Source: Arcobacter arenosus (GTDB lineage Bacteria; Campylobacterota; Campylobacteria; Campylobacterales; Arcobacteraceae). Taken from it: 64,000 nucleotides of DNA. Shown here piece after piece: positions 52,506-61,630 of this stretch; positions within the stretch are counted from its first letter, which is position 1, and each line of letters starts with the position of its first letter. The notes under the pieces were generated by a model. The model was not told the origin of the DNA and ran no database searches. It saw only the letters and a list, made by a program, of their open reading frames with translations. Where the stretch lies: assembly GCF_005771535.1 (NCBI RefSeq), contig NZ_VANU01000002.1, positions 124,001 through 188,000 of the forward strand, written 5' to 3'. The translations under genes and the position numbers were made by a program.

Positions 52506-53246
52506 ATGAAAGTAGGTTTGTTTATTCCCTGTTTTATGAACGAACTTTACCCTAATTGTGGTATTGCAACATTAAACATTTTAAAAAAATTAGATATTGA
52601 AGTTGAATATCCAATGGAGCAAACATGTTGTGGTCAAGCAATGTCAAATTCGGGATGTTCAAAGGATATGAAAGTATTAGCACAACAGTTTGTAGATATT
52701 TTTAAAAAATATGATTATATTGTAGCTCCAACGGGATCTTGTGTAGTAACAGTAAAAGATCATTATAAACCATTTTTTGAAGAAGATGATAAAGAGTACA
52801 ATAAGGTAAAAACATCAATATATGAGATTAGTGAGTTTTTACATGATGTTATAAAAGTTGAAAAATTAGATGCTAAATTTCCACACAAAGTTGGTCTTCA
52901 CAATTCATGTCATGGACATAGAATGTTAGATTTAGGGACACCAACTGAATTAAATATCCCATATAACAATAAACTAAGAAACTTACTTGAGATGGTTGAA
53001 GGTATAGAACTTGTTGAATTAAATAGAGAAGATGAGTGTTGTGGTTTTGGGGGAACTTTTTCCGTAACAGAACCTGATATCTCTGTGGCTATGGGAAAAG
53101 ATAGAATTAAAGATCATATTGATTCAGATGCACAAATTATAACAGGTGCAGATATGTCTTGTTTAATGCATATGGAAGGTATCATTAATAGAGAAAAATT
53201 ACCAGTAAAAGTTATGCATATAACTGAAATTTTAGTAGGGGAGTAG
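52506..53246 (+). CDS. lutA: LutA-like Fe-S oxidoreductase subunit (lactate utilisation)
   Basis: A 246-residue protein with two CCG-type cysteine-rich motifs (EQTCCGQAMSNSG and EDECCGFGGTF), each preceded by further Cys residues, that ligate iron-sulfur clusters. With LutB and LutC it oxidises L-lactate to pyruvate. The ATG at 52506 has a strong AGGAG 7 bases upstream; an upstream in-frame ATG at 52473 would add 11 untypical residues. It opens the lutABC operon. Confidence 0.93.
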   Translation: MKVGLFIPCFMNELYPNCGIATLNILKKLDIEVEYPMEQTCCGQAMSNSGCSKDMKVLAQQFVDIFKKYDYIVAPTGSCVVTVKDHYKPFFEEDDKEYNKVKTSIYEISEFLHDVIKVEKLDAKFPHKVGLHNSCHGHRMLDLGTPTELNIPYNNKLRNLLEMVEGIELVELNREDECCGFGGTFSVTEPDISVAMGKDRIKDHIDSDAQIITGADMSCLMHMEGIINREKLPVKVMHITEILVGE

Positions 53247-53249
53247 AAA

Positions 53250-54629
53250 ATGAGCGTACATAATCACCCACTTAAAGCAAAAGAGTTTGTTGCAAATGAT
53301 GAAAGAATGCATTGGCATGATAAAGCTTTATGGTTTGTAAGAGAAAAAAGAGATAGAGCTTCTAAATCTATTCCTGAATGGGAACAATTAAGAACTTTTG
53401 CAGATCAAGTAAAAACACATACTATGGCAAACCTTGATAAATATCTTTTAGAGTTTGAAGAGAACGCTTCTAAAAAAGGGATTAAAGTTCATTTTGCAAA
53501 GGATGCACAAGAGCATAATGAAATAGTATATAAGATTTTAAAAGAAAACAATGTAAAAAAAGTTGTTAAATCAAAATCTATGTTAACGGAAGAGTGCCAC
53601 TTAAACCCTTATTTAGAGGGTAAAGGTTTAGAGGTTGTTGATACAGACTTAGGTGAAAGAATTGTTCAATTTAGAAAAGAGGTTCCTTCACATATTGTTC
53701 TTCCTGCAATTCACTTAAAAAAAGAGGATGTTTCTGATACTTTCCATAAAGAATTAAATACTGAAAAGGGAAATTCTGATCCAACATATTTAACAAGAGC
53801 AGCAAGGGCTCACTTAAGAGAAAAGTTTTTAAATGCAGACGCAGGAATAACTGGGGTTAACTTTGCTATAGCACAAACAGGTGGAGTAGTTGTTTGTACA
53901 AATGAGGGAAATGCAGATATGGGTGCTTCTTTACCCAAACTTCATATTGCATGTATGGGAATAGAAAAAATTATTCCAAGACTTGAAGACTTAAGTGTAT
54001 TTACAAGATTACTTGCAAGAAGTGCAACGGGACAACCTATAACTTCATATACATCACATTTTCATGGACCAATTGAAGGTGGACAGATGCATATTGTTAT
54101 TGTTGATAATAAAAGAAGTCCCTTCTTACAATCTAAATCTTATAAAAAAGCTTTAAACTGTATTAGATGTGGGGCTTGTATGAATACTTGTCCAATTTAT
54201 AGAAGAAGTGGTGGTCATTCGTATGATTATGTTATTCCTGGACCTATTGGTTCTACATTAGGGACATTTAGAGATCCTAAAAAACATAAAACTTTATCAT
54301 TTGCTTGTTCATTATGTGGTTCTTGCTCAAATGTGTGTCCTGTTAAAATTGACCTTGATTCTCAACTATATACACACAGACAAGATTTAAGGGAAAAAGA
54401 TATCATATCAACTAAGAAAAAACTTATTATGCAAGCTGCTGTTTGGTTAATGACAAAACCAAAACTATTTACATTTGCAGGAAAAGTTGCAAGAAAATTA
54501 GTGCCAATTATGCCAAGGGCACTTTTATACAATAAATTTAATGTTTGGGGAGAGGGACGAGAGTTACCACCTTTTCCAAAGAAAAGTTTTAAAGAGATTT
54601 ACAAAGAAGGATTAGAAAATGACAAGTAA
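53250..54629 (+). CDS. lutB: LutB-like iron-sulfur subunit (lactate utilisation)
   Basis: A 459-residue protein. The N-terminal LUD domain (about 60-300, with SKSMLTEE and AIAQTGGVVVCTNEGNADM) is followed by two ferredoxin motifs: CIRCGACMNTCP (about 304-315) and CSLCGSCSNVCP (about 354-365). The C-terminal segment has the helix typical of LutB. It passes electrons from lactate oxidation toward the quinone pool. It starts 3 bases after lutA and overlaps lutC by 11 bases. Confidence 0.95.
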   Translation: MSVHNHPLKAKEFVANDERMHWHDKALWFVREKRDRASKSIPEWEQLRTFADQVKTHTMANLDKYLLEFEENASKKGIKVHFAKDAQEHNEIVYKILKENNVKKVVKSKSMLTEECHLNPYLEGKGLEVVDTDLGERIVQFRKEVPSHIVLPAIHLKKEDVSDTFHKELNTEKGNSDPTYLTRAARAHLREKFLNADAGITGVNFAIAQTGGVVVCTNEGNADMGASLPKLHIACMGIEKIIPRLEDLSVFTRLLARSATGQPITSYTSHFHGPIEGGQMHIVIVDNKRSPFLQSKSYKKALNCIRCGACMNTCPIYRRSGGHSYDYVIPGPIGSTLGTFRDPKKHKTLSFACSLCGSCSNVCPVKIDLDSQLYTHRQDLREKDIISTKKKLIMQAAVWLMTKPKLFTFAGKVARKLVPIMPRALLYNKFNVWGEGRELPPFPKKSFKEIYKEGLENDK

Positions 54630-55203
54630 AGAGCAAATTTTACAAAGCATTAGAAACAATAATGTAGTTGTTGATACAGAGTTACCTTCTTATAAAAATA
54701 TTGGGATTAAATATGAAAATCCCTATGAGCAGTTTTCTACAATGCTTGAAAGTGTAGGGGGGAAAGCCCTTTTTATAAAAAAAGAGGAATTGGATAAAAC
54801 AATTTCTGAGTTATATCCAGAAGAGAAACAAATAGCTTCAAATGTTGATGGTTTTACCCTTGGAAATTTCGATGCTAATGGAGAAAATGACCCTCACAAT
54901 TTAAAAGATATAGATCTAGCAGTTGTAAAAGGTGATTTTGCAGTTTCTGAAAATGGGGCGGTATGGTTAAATAATCCAGAGAATAGACATAGAAGTTTAT
55001 ATTTTATTGCTCAAAATATTGTTATTGTAGTAGATAAGAATAATATTGTTCATAATATGCATGAAGCCTATGAGCAAATAAACTTTGATAAATCAACATA
55101 TGGTGTATTTGTAAGTGGTCCATCTAAAACTGCAGATATTGAACAATCATTAGTAATAGGAGCCCATGGACCAAAATCAGGATATGTAATTTTTATTGAT
55201 TAA
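54619..55203 (+). CDS. lutC: LutC-like subunit (lactate utilisation)
   Basis: A 194-residue LUD-domain protein. The conserved parts are GDFAVSENGAVWLNNPENRHRSLYFIAQN (about 111-139) and FVSGPSKTADIEQSLVIGAHGP (about 168-189). It completes the three-protein LutABC L-lactate oxidation complex. The following sensor kinase gene starts 15 bases after its stop, so the regulatory pair may be co-transcribed with lutABC. Confidence 0.93.
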   Translation: MTSKEQILQSIRNNNVVVDTELPSYKNIGIKYENPYEQFSTMLESVGGKALFIKKEELDKTISELYPEEKQIASNVDGFTLGNFDANGENDPHNLKDIDLAVVKGDFAVSENGAVWLNNPENRHRSLYFIAQNIVIVVDKNNIVHNMHEAYEQINFDKSTYGVFVSGPSKTADIEQSLVIGAHGPKSGYVIFID

Positions 55204-55217
55204 TGATATAATCTTTT

Positions 55218-57425
55218 ATGAAAAAAACAATCCTATTTTTATTACTTTTTTTAAACTTTTTATATGCACAAAATAAAGAGGTGTTACTGATTCATTCTTA
55301 TCATAAAGGGTATAAATGGACAGATGACATCTCTAAAGCAATAGAAAAAAACTTTGAACCCTACGATAATATTGAACTTACAACTTTTTATATGGATACA
55401 AAAAGGGTTGCGGGGGAAAACTATTTTTATAAATTAGCAAATTTATATAAAGAAAAAATTGCAAACAGAAAATTTGATTTGGTTATTGTAAGTGATAACA
55501 ATGCTTTTGATTTTTTAGTTAAATACCACGATTTTTTATTTCCCACCTCCCCAGTACTTTTTTGTGGAATTAATAATTTTAATAAATCAATTTTAGATGA
55601 AAATTTTGTAACCCACTATATGAGTGGAGTTGTAGAGCAAGTTGATTTAGAAAAAAACTTTGAACTGATTTTAAATCTCCAACCACATTTACAGAAATTA
55701 ATAATTATCAATGATAAATCTAAAACTGGTATGGCCATGAAAAAAGATTTAGAACCAATTATGAAAAGATATAAAAATAGATTAAAAATTGAATATATAG
55801 ATGATTTAGATATAAAAAATATTCAAAATGAGATTACAAAACTAGATTCGAATAGTGCCATTTTATTGGTTTTACTGTTTAAAGATAAAACAGGTAAATA
55901 CTTTACTTATAGACAAAGTGTAAAAGAGATTAGAAAGGTAGCTAAAGTTCCCCTTTATGGACTTTGGGATTTTTACTTAGATTATGGGATTGTTGGAGGT
56001 TTATTAACGTCTGCAAAAGCTCAAGGAGATGCTGTTTCTAAAATGGCTTTACGGGTTTTGAATGGTGAAAAAGTTTATGATATTCCAGTTTTAGAAAAAT
56101 CTCCAAACAAATATCTTTTTGATTATAATGAGTTAAATAGATTTGATTTAGATGTTTCAGAGATTTTAAAAGATTACACAATAATAAATGAACCCCATAC
56201 ATTTATTAGAAAATATACAAAGTTAGTAATAATCACTGTAACTATAATTGCGGTTTTACTTATTATGGTATTTTCAATGAAGGCAAATATTCAAAGAAGA
56301 AAAATTGTTGAAAAAGATTTACAAAATAGAATCAAATTTGATAAAGTATTACTTGATACCTTGCCTAATCCAATCTATTATAAAAACAAAGATGGTAAGT
56401 TTTTAGGTTGTAATAAAGCATTTTGCGAACTTTTAAGTGTTCCTAAAAAAGAGGTTATTGGGAAAACAGCTAAAGATTTTTTTGACCCAGCAGTAGCAAA
56501 GAAAAATAAACAAGTAGATGAAGAACTTCTAAAAACCCATGGAACTAATACATCTGAAGTTACACTTCATCTACCAAACAATCATATGCGTCATATAATT
56601 ATAAATAAAGCGGTATATTTAGACAATGATGGTTCTATTGGTGGAATTGTTTGTATAATGGATGATATAACAGAAAGAATACAACAAAAACAATTTTTAA
56701 TACAGCAAGGAAAACTAGCTGAAATGGGTGATATGGTAGCTGCCATTGCCCACCAATGGAATGAGCCTTTAGTTGAATTATCAGCGCAAGTTCAAGATAT
56801 ACAAACCTCATTTTTATTAAATGAATTAAAAGATATTCAAGTAAAAGAGTTTGTAAATGATTCAATGGTTCAAATAAAATATATGTCAAAAACCCTAAGT
56901 GACTTTAGGAACTTTTTAAAACCCTCTACTAGTAAAAAACTATTTGCTATTAGAAAAGCCTTTGAAGATATTTTTGAAATCATCGGTAAACAAATATTTT
57001 ACTCAAATATAAATCTTCATTTCAATTATGAGTATGATAAAGAGGAACTTTTAATTTATGGGTATGAAAATGAGTTTAAACAGGTTTTACTAAACTTGAT
57101 AAATAATGCTAAAAATAAAGTTTTAGAAAAAAACAGTTCAAAAAAATACAATATTACTATAAATATCTCAAGTTGTAATACCTATACTACAATTGAGATT
57201 ATTGATGATGCTGGAAATATAAATGAAAATATCATTGACAAAATATTTGAACCATATTTTACTACTAAAAAAGATGGTACAGGTTTTGGACTTTATATGG
57301 CAAAGGTAATAATTGAAGACAAGATGAATGGTATAATTAATGTAAAAAATAAAGACAAACATGTTATATTCACAATTAAACTTCCTCATAATAAAAGGTT
57401 AGCAAATGAAAATAATGCTTCTTGA
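55218..57425 (+). CDS. Sensor histidine kinase with periplasmic ABC-type ligand domain and PAS
   Basis: A 735-residue kinase. After a signal segment (about 1-17) comes a periplasmic substrate-binding-like domain (about 20-320, opening LLIHSYHKGYKWTDDI), one transmembrane helix (about 335-355), a PAS domain (about 375-490) and the kinase core. The H-box is AAIAHQWNEPLVEL, of the HQW type frequent in Campylobacterota; the N-box is NLINNAKNKVLEKN and the G-box GTGFGLYMAKV. It probably senses a carboxylate and controls the TRAP genes downstream. Confidence 0.9.
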   Translation: MKKTILFLLLFLNFLYAQNKEVLLIHSYHKGYKWTDDISKAIEKNFEPYDNIELTTFYMDTKRVAGENYFYKLANLYKEKIANRKFDLVIVSDNNAFDFLVKYHDFLFPTSPVLFCGINNFNKSILDENFVTHYMSGVVEQVDLEKNFELILNLQPHLQKLIIINDKSKTGMAMKKDLEPIMKRYKNRLKIEYIDDLDIKNIQNEITKLDSNSAILLVLLFKDKTGKYFTYRQSVKEIRKVAKVPLYGLWDFYLDYGIVGGLLTSAKAQGDAVSKMALRVLNGEKVYDIPVLEKSPNKYLFDYNELNRFDLDVSEILKDYTIINEPHTFIRKYTKLVIITVTIIAVLLIMVFSMKANIQRRKIVEKDLQNRIKFDKVLLDTLPNPIYYKNKDGKFLGCNKAFCELLSVPKKEVIGKTAKDFFDPAVAKKNKQVDEELLKTHGTNTSEVTLHLPNNHMRHIIINKAVYLDNDGSIGGIVCIMDDITERIQQKQFLIQQGKLAEMGDMVAAIAHQWNEPLVELSAQVQDIQTSFLLNELKDIQVKEFVNDSMVQIKYMSKTLSDFRNFLKPSTSKKLFAIRKAFEDIFEIIGKQIFYSNINLHFNYEYDKEELLIYGYENEFKQVLLNLINNAKNKVLEKNSSKKYNITINISSCNTYTTIEIIDDAGNINENIIDKIFEPYFTTKKDGTGFGLYMAKVIIEDKMNGIINVKNKDKHVIFTIKLPHNKRLANENNAS

Positions 57426-58050
57426 AGACAATGTTAAGCTAAATTCAACAATAAAAAAAAGGCTTGAATTAAAAGGATACAAGGTATTTAGTTATGTTGA
57501 TGGTAAAGAAGCCTTCAATAATATAATGGAAGGTTTTTCTTGTTTTATATTAGATATTAATGTGCCAAATGTTGATGGGATAAAAATTTTAAAAAAAATT
57601 AGAGAATTTTACTCAGAAGTTCCAGTTATCATAATTTCAGCTTCTGTTGAGCTTGATGTGATAAAAGAATCATATGATTTTGGATGTAATGATTATCTAA
57701 AAAAACCATTTTTTATAGATGAACTTGAAATAAAAGTTGAAAGACTTTGTCAAATAACAGATGATATAATCACCTTTGATAAAGATTGTTACTTTGATTA
57801 TAAATCTTCAACAATAACAATTGATGGTGAAACTCAAAGATTAACAAAGAAAGAGAGACTCTTAATCAATCTATTTTTAACAAAAAAGAATCAAGTATTA
57901 ACTTATGAGGCAATAGAAAATTATGTTTGGGAAGGTTCTTTTGTATCAATTGAATCAATTAGAAGTCTTGTTAGACGTTTAAGAAAAGTTGTAAAAAAAG
58001 ATTATATTGAAACAGTAGTTGATACTGGATATAAATTTAAAGTGGACTAA
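57406..58050 (+). CDS. OmpR-family response regulator (lactate/TRAP region)
   Basis: A 214-residue regulator with receiver domain (Glu6-Asp7 acidic pair, phospho-acceptor Asp50 in FILDINVP, Lys near 98 in KKPFF) and a winged-helix output domain (about 120-214). It overlaps the kinase gene by 20 bases and so is its cognate partner. The dctP gene 160 bases downstream is the obvious target. The terminator at 58070-58090 ends this transcript. Confidence 0.9.
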   Translation: MKIMLLEDNVKLNSTIKKRLELKGYKVFSYVDGKEAFNNIMEGFSCFILDINVPNVDGIKILKKIREFYSEVPVIIISASVELDVIKESYDFGCNDYLKKPFFIDELEIKVERLCQITDDIITFDKDCYFDYKSSTITIDGETQRLTKKERLLINLFLTKKNQVLTYEAIENYVWEGSFVSIESIRSLVRRLRKVVKKDYIETVVDTGYKFKVD

Positions 58051-58069
58051 ATAGTCAAAAATAGCATGG

Positions 58070-58090
58070 AAATAGCAATTTGCTATTTTT
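58070..58090 (+). terminator. Intrinsic terminator after the response regulator
   Basis: AAATAGCA (58070-58077) and TGCTATTT (58081-58088) with a 3-base loop and trailing Ts. Confidence 0.7.
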
Positions 58091-58211
58091 ATGAACATAT
58101 GCTCACAAAGCCCGATTTATAGGGATTTTATCATGAAATTTTACTAAAATGTCATATCATTATCATGTATGATTGTTACAATTTTTTCGAGACACAAAAA
58201 AAGGAGATCAC

Positions 58212-59285
58212 ATGAATATGTTTGGTAAAACTACTAAACTACTTGTAGCAACTGCATTAGTTGCTGGATTAGCAACAACAGATGCTATGGCAAAAAAAGT
58301 ATACAAATGGAAATTAGCAACAACTTGGGGACCAACTCTATCACCATTTATTGATGCACCTAAAAAATTTGCAGCAATGGTTGAAGAGATGTCTGATGGA
58401 AGACTTAAAATTAGAGTTGATGCATCAAATAAACACAAAGCAGCACTTGGTATCTTAGATATGGTTAAAGGTGGTCAATATGAAATGGGTCACTCTGCAT
58501 CATATTACTGGAAAGGTAAAGATATCAATACATTACCTTTAAGTACTATGCCATTTGGTTTAACTACACCAGAACAATATGCATGGTTTTACTATGGTGG
58601 AGGTAAAGAATTAACTCAAAAAGTATATGCACCACATAAAGTATTATCTTATCCAGGTGGAAGTTCAGGAAACCAAATGGGTGGATGGTTCAGAAAAGAG
58701 ATTAATACTGTTGATGACTTAAAAGGTCTTAAAATGAGAATCCCAGGATTTGCTGGTGAAATCATGGCTAAATTAGGATTAACTGTTACTAATATTGCTC
58801 CAGGTGAATTATATACTTCACTTGAAAGAGGAACTATTGACGCTCTTGAATGGGTTGGGCCTGGAATGGATATCAACATGGGATTCAACAAAATTGCTCC
58901 ATATTATTATACAGGATGGCATGAACCAGGATTAGATTTACAATTCTTAATCAATGAAAAAGCGTTTAATAAATTACCAAAAGATTTACAAGCAATCGTT
59001 GAAACTGCAATGAAAGCTGCAGCACATGATATGTATTTACAAAACTACCATATGAGTGCAGAAGCTTGGGCATCAATTGAGAAAGATTATCCAAATATTA
59101 AAATCAAAACTTTCCCAAAAGAAGTTATGGATGCTATGAAAAAAGTTAACTTAGAATTAAGAGAAGAGATGAAAGCTAAAAATCCTTTATTAAAAGAGAT
59201 TTTAGATTCACAAGAAGCATATCAGAAAAAAGCTAGAAAATGGACAGAGATGTCTGATTATCTTTACTTAAAAGATAACTTATAA
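58212..59285 (+). CDS. dctP: TRAP transporter substrate-binding protein DctP
   Basis: A 357-residue periplasmic binding protein with a signal peptide (about 1-27, ending AMAK). The ligand-binding Arg lies in KMRIPGFAGE (about 175-184), and WVGPGMDINMGF (about 215-226) lines the site. The family includes proteins that bind lactate, pyruvate and other 2-oxo acids; the lactate genes around it favour lactate or a close relative. The ATG at 58212 is preceded by AAGGAG. It is a paralogue of the protein at 39911. Confidence 0.92.
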   Translation: MNMFGKTTKLLVATALVAGLATTDAMAKKVYKWKLATTWGPTLSPFIDAPKKFAAMVEEMSDGRLKIRVDASNKHKAALGILDMVKGGQYEMGHSASYYWKGKDINTLPLSTMPFGLTTPEQYAWFYYGGGKELTQKVYAPHKVLSYPGGSSGNQMGGWFRKEINTVDDLKGLKMRIPGFAGEIMAKLGLTVTNIAPGELYTSLERGTIDALEWVGPGMDINMGFNKIAPYYYTGWHEPGLDLQFLINEKAFNKLPKDLQAIVETAMKAAAHDMYLQNYHMSAEAWASIEKDYPNIKIKTFPKEVMDAMKKVNLELREEMKAKNPLLKEILDSQEAYQKKARKWTEMSDYLYLKDNL

Positions 59286-59298
59286 TATCTTTTTACTT

Positions 59299-59327
59299 CA
59301 ACCCCTTTTTTAGGGGTTGCTTTATTT
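59299..59327 (+). terminator. Terminator/attenuator between dctP and dctQ
   Basis: CAACCCC (59299-59305) and GGGGTTG (59313-59319) with a 7-base loop, then CTTTATTT. Such a stem after the binding-protein gene gives extra binding protein compared with membrane subunits. Confidence 0.75.
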
Positions 59328-59407
59328 AAAAATAGGTAAGATAAATGTAAGAAGGATATGTTTTTCTTACCTATTAACATATACACAATATACCCAAAGG
59401 AATTTTT

Positions 59408-60037
59408 ATGTTATTAAAACTAGAACGTGGTTTTGATAAGTTTGCAGATATAATCGGTCTTGTGACAGCTTTTGCAATGGTACTTATGATTTTAAATGTA
59501 TTTTATGATGTTGTTATGAGATACTTTTTTAAATCTGGTTCTATTGCAATGCAAGAGATGGAATGGCACCTATTTTCAGTAATTATTTTAATCGGAATCA
59601 GTTATACACTAAAAGAGGATGGACATGTTAGAGTTGACTTAGTTTATGATAGATTAAGTCCAAGAAAAAAAGCAATGATTAATATGTTTGGGGCAATAGT
59701 ATTTATTCTACCTATTTCTATTTTAGTTGGAATTGATTCTTTGGCTCCTGTAAGAGAAGCATTAAATACAATGGAAGGGAGTGGAGACCCAGGTGGATTA
59801 CCATACAGATGGATAGTTAAAGCACTTATTCCGCTATCTTTTTTACTTTTAATTATCACTACAATTGGATTTTTTATCAAAAATCTTAATATATATAAAG
59901 GTTATAGTGTACTTGATGAGTATAACTTAAAAGGTGAAATTGAGAACTTAAAATGTGATTTAGAAAGACATGAACATCATATTGTAAATATTGATGGTAC
60001 AGATGATGAAAAAATAGAGAAAGGAGAATCTAAATGA
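59408..60037 (+). CDS. dctQ: TRAP transporter small membrane subunit DctQ
   Basis: A 209-residue protein with four transmembrane helices (about 20-42, 55-75, 96-115, 138-160) and a charged C-terminal tail containing HEHH. The motif around EMEWHLFSVIILIGISYTLKEDGHVRVDL (about 48-76) is typical. It forms the small subunit with DctM. It overlaps dctM by 4 bases. Confidence 0.92.
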   Translation: MLLKLERGFDKFADIIGLVTAFAMVLMILNVFYDVVMRYFFKSGSIAMQEMEWHLFSVIILIGISYTLKEDGHVRVDLVYDRLSPRKKAMINMFGAIVFILPISILVGIDSLAPVREALNTMEGSGDPGGLPYRWIVKALIPLSFLLLIITTIGFFIKNLNIYKGYSVLDEYNLKGEIENLKCDLERHEHHIVNIDGTDDEKIEKGESK

Positions 60038-61407
60038 TTGGTATAGTTATGTTTTTTACTGCTTTGTTTATGCTAATTATAGGTTTTCCTGTAGCTTTTA
60101 CATTTGCAGCTGTTTCTGTATTTTTTGGTATAGCAGCTGGGTTTATTGAAATATTCTCAAATGCAGGTGAGGGTGAATTATTCATGGATTTATTAAGTCA
60201 AGGTTGGCTTGAAGGTATATCTATGTTTGAGTTTATGCCTTTTAGAATCTTCTCTATTCAACAAAGTACAATTTTAATGGCGATTCCTATGTTCATTTTT
60301 ATGGGTATTGTTTTACAAAAAACAGGTCTTGCTGAAAAACTTTTAGAATCTATGGGGTTTTTATTTGGAGAAATTAGAGGTGGTGTTGCAATTTCAACAG
60401 TTTTAGTTGGAACATTATTAGCAGCATCTACAGGTGTTGTTGGAGCATCAGTTGTAGCAATGGGTGTTATTTCACTTCCTGTTATGATGAAATATAAATA
60501 CAATACCCCAATGGCTTGCGGAACTATATGTGCTTCAGGAACATTAGGACAGATTATCCCTCCATCTATTGTATTAATTATTTTAGGTGACGTGTTTCAA
60601 GTTCCTGTTGGGGACCTTTTTGCTGCTGCAGTTTGGCCTGGTCTTGCACTTGTTGGAGCTTATATTTTATATATTTTGATTTTATCATTCGCAAATAAAA
60701 ATATGGCGCCTGCAATTCCATCAGATCCAAATCGTGGAAGCAAGAAAAAACAAGTATTTAGAGCTTTAATTGATATTATCCCTTCATTAACTCTTATTAT
60801 TCTTGTACTTGGTTCTATCTTTGCAGGTGTTGCAACTCCTACTGAATCAGCTGCAGTTGGGTGTATTGGTGCGATTGCATTAGCTTTAATGTATAAAACA
60901 TTTACTATTAATATGGTAAAAGAAGCTGCTTTAGAATCTGTAAAAGTAACATCTATGGTATTTGGTATCTTAATTGGTGCTACAGCATTTTCTATGGTAT
61001 TTTCATATACAGGTGGAGAAGAGATTGTTGAACATGCAATGTTAAGTTTACCGGGTGATGAAAAATGGGGATTTGTAATATTTACAATGCTTGCAATTTT
61101 AGTATTAGGTTTCTTTATTGACTTTATTGAAATTTCATATATTATTGTTCCAATTTTAATTCCAGTAGCAGAAACACTTGGAATAAATCCAGTATGGTTT
61201 GCTATTTTAATTGCAATGAACTTACAAACATCGTTCTTAACCCCACCATTTGGGTTCTCATTGTTCTATTTAAAAGGATGTGCCCCAGCTGGTGTTACAA
61301 CGGGACAAATTTATAAAGGGGTAGTTCCTTTTATTGCAATACAAATTATAGTATTATTTATAGTTGCATTCTATCCAGAATTTTTCGGTATGAGTGCAGA
61401 TATGTAA
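60034..61407 (+). CDS. dctM: TRAP transporter large permease subunit DctM
   Basis: A 457-residue permease with about 12 transmembrane segments, the transport subunit that uses a Na+ gradient. Family signatures include AIPMFIFMGIVLQKTGLAEKLL, GASVVAMGVISLPVMMKYKYN, ASGTLGQIIPPSI and NLQTSFLTPPFGFSLFYLKG. It completes dctPQM. A perfect-palindrome terminator follows directly. Confidence 0.94.
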   Translation: MIGIVMFFTALFMLIIGFPVAFTFAAVSVFFGIAAGFIEIFSNAGEGELFMDLLSQGWLEGISMFEFMPFRIFSIQQSTILMAIPMFIFMGIVLQKTGLAEKLLESMGFLFGEIRGGVAISTVLVGTLLAASTGVVGASVVAMGVISLPVMMKYKYNTPMACGTICASGTLGQIIPPSIVLIILGDVFQVPVGDLFAAAVWPGLALVGAYILYILILSFANKNMAPAIPSDPNRGSKKKQVFRALIDIIPSLTLIILVLGSIFAGVATPTESAAVGCIGAIALALMYKTFTINMVKEAALESVKVTSMVFGILIGATAFSMVFSYTGGEEIVEHAMLSLPGDEKWGFVIFTMLAILVLGFFIDFIEISYIIVPILIPVAETLGINPVWFAILIAMNLQTSFLTPPFGFSLFYLKGCAPAGVTTGQIYKGVVPFIAIQIIVLFIVAFYPEFFGMSADM

Positions 61408-61410
61408 TTA

Positions 61411-61436
61411 AAAGAGAGTTTTAAAACTCTCTTTTT
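61411..61436 (+). terminator. Intrinsic terminator after dctM
   Basis: AAAGAGAGTTTT (61411-61422) and AAAACTCTCTTT (61423-61434) are a perfect palindrome ending in T5. Confidence 0.8.
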
Positions 61437-61446
61437 AAAGGTGAAA

Positions 61447-61560
61447 ATGTCATTAGTTATTGATTTAATTGAAAATATTATCTTACAAATTTGTGATAGG
61501 ATGAACAGTTTTATTGATGATCCTCAACAAAGAATCTACACGGTCCCACGCCTTGAATAG
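61447..61560 (+). CDS. Possible 37-residue protein
   Basis: A frame from ATG at 61447 to TAG at 61560 encodes an amphipathic peptide: SLVIDLIENIILQICDRMNSFID, then DPQQRIYTVPRLE. A Shine-Dalgarno-like AAAGGTG lies 3 bases upstream, overlapping the tail of the dctM terminator. Acidic and hydrophobic residues alternate with helix periodicity. I recognise no family. The terminator just before it argues that expression needs read-through or its own promoter. Confidence 0.45.
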   Translation: MSLVIDLIENIILQICDRMNSFIDDPQQRIYTVPRLE

Positions 61561-61630
61561 CCCTAAAATAACATATTAATATCACACAAAAAATATATAA
61601 TTAATAAAAATGAAGAAATAAGGAAAGATA

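Noticed and set aside
55207-55212. TATAAT just before the sensor kinase ATG
   Set aside because: Only 5 bases from the ATG, so a start from it would fall inside the coding region; the gene is more likely read with lutABC or from another promoter.
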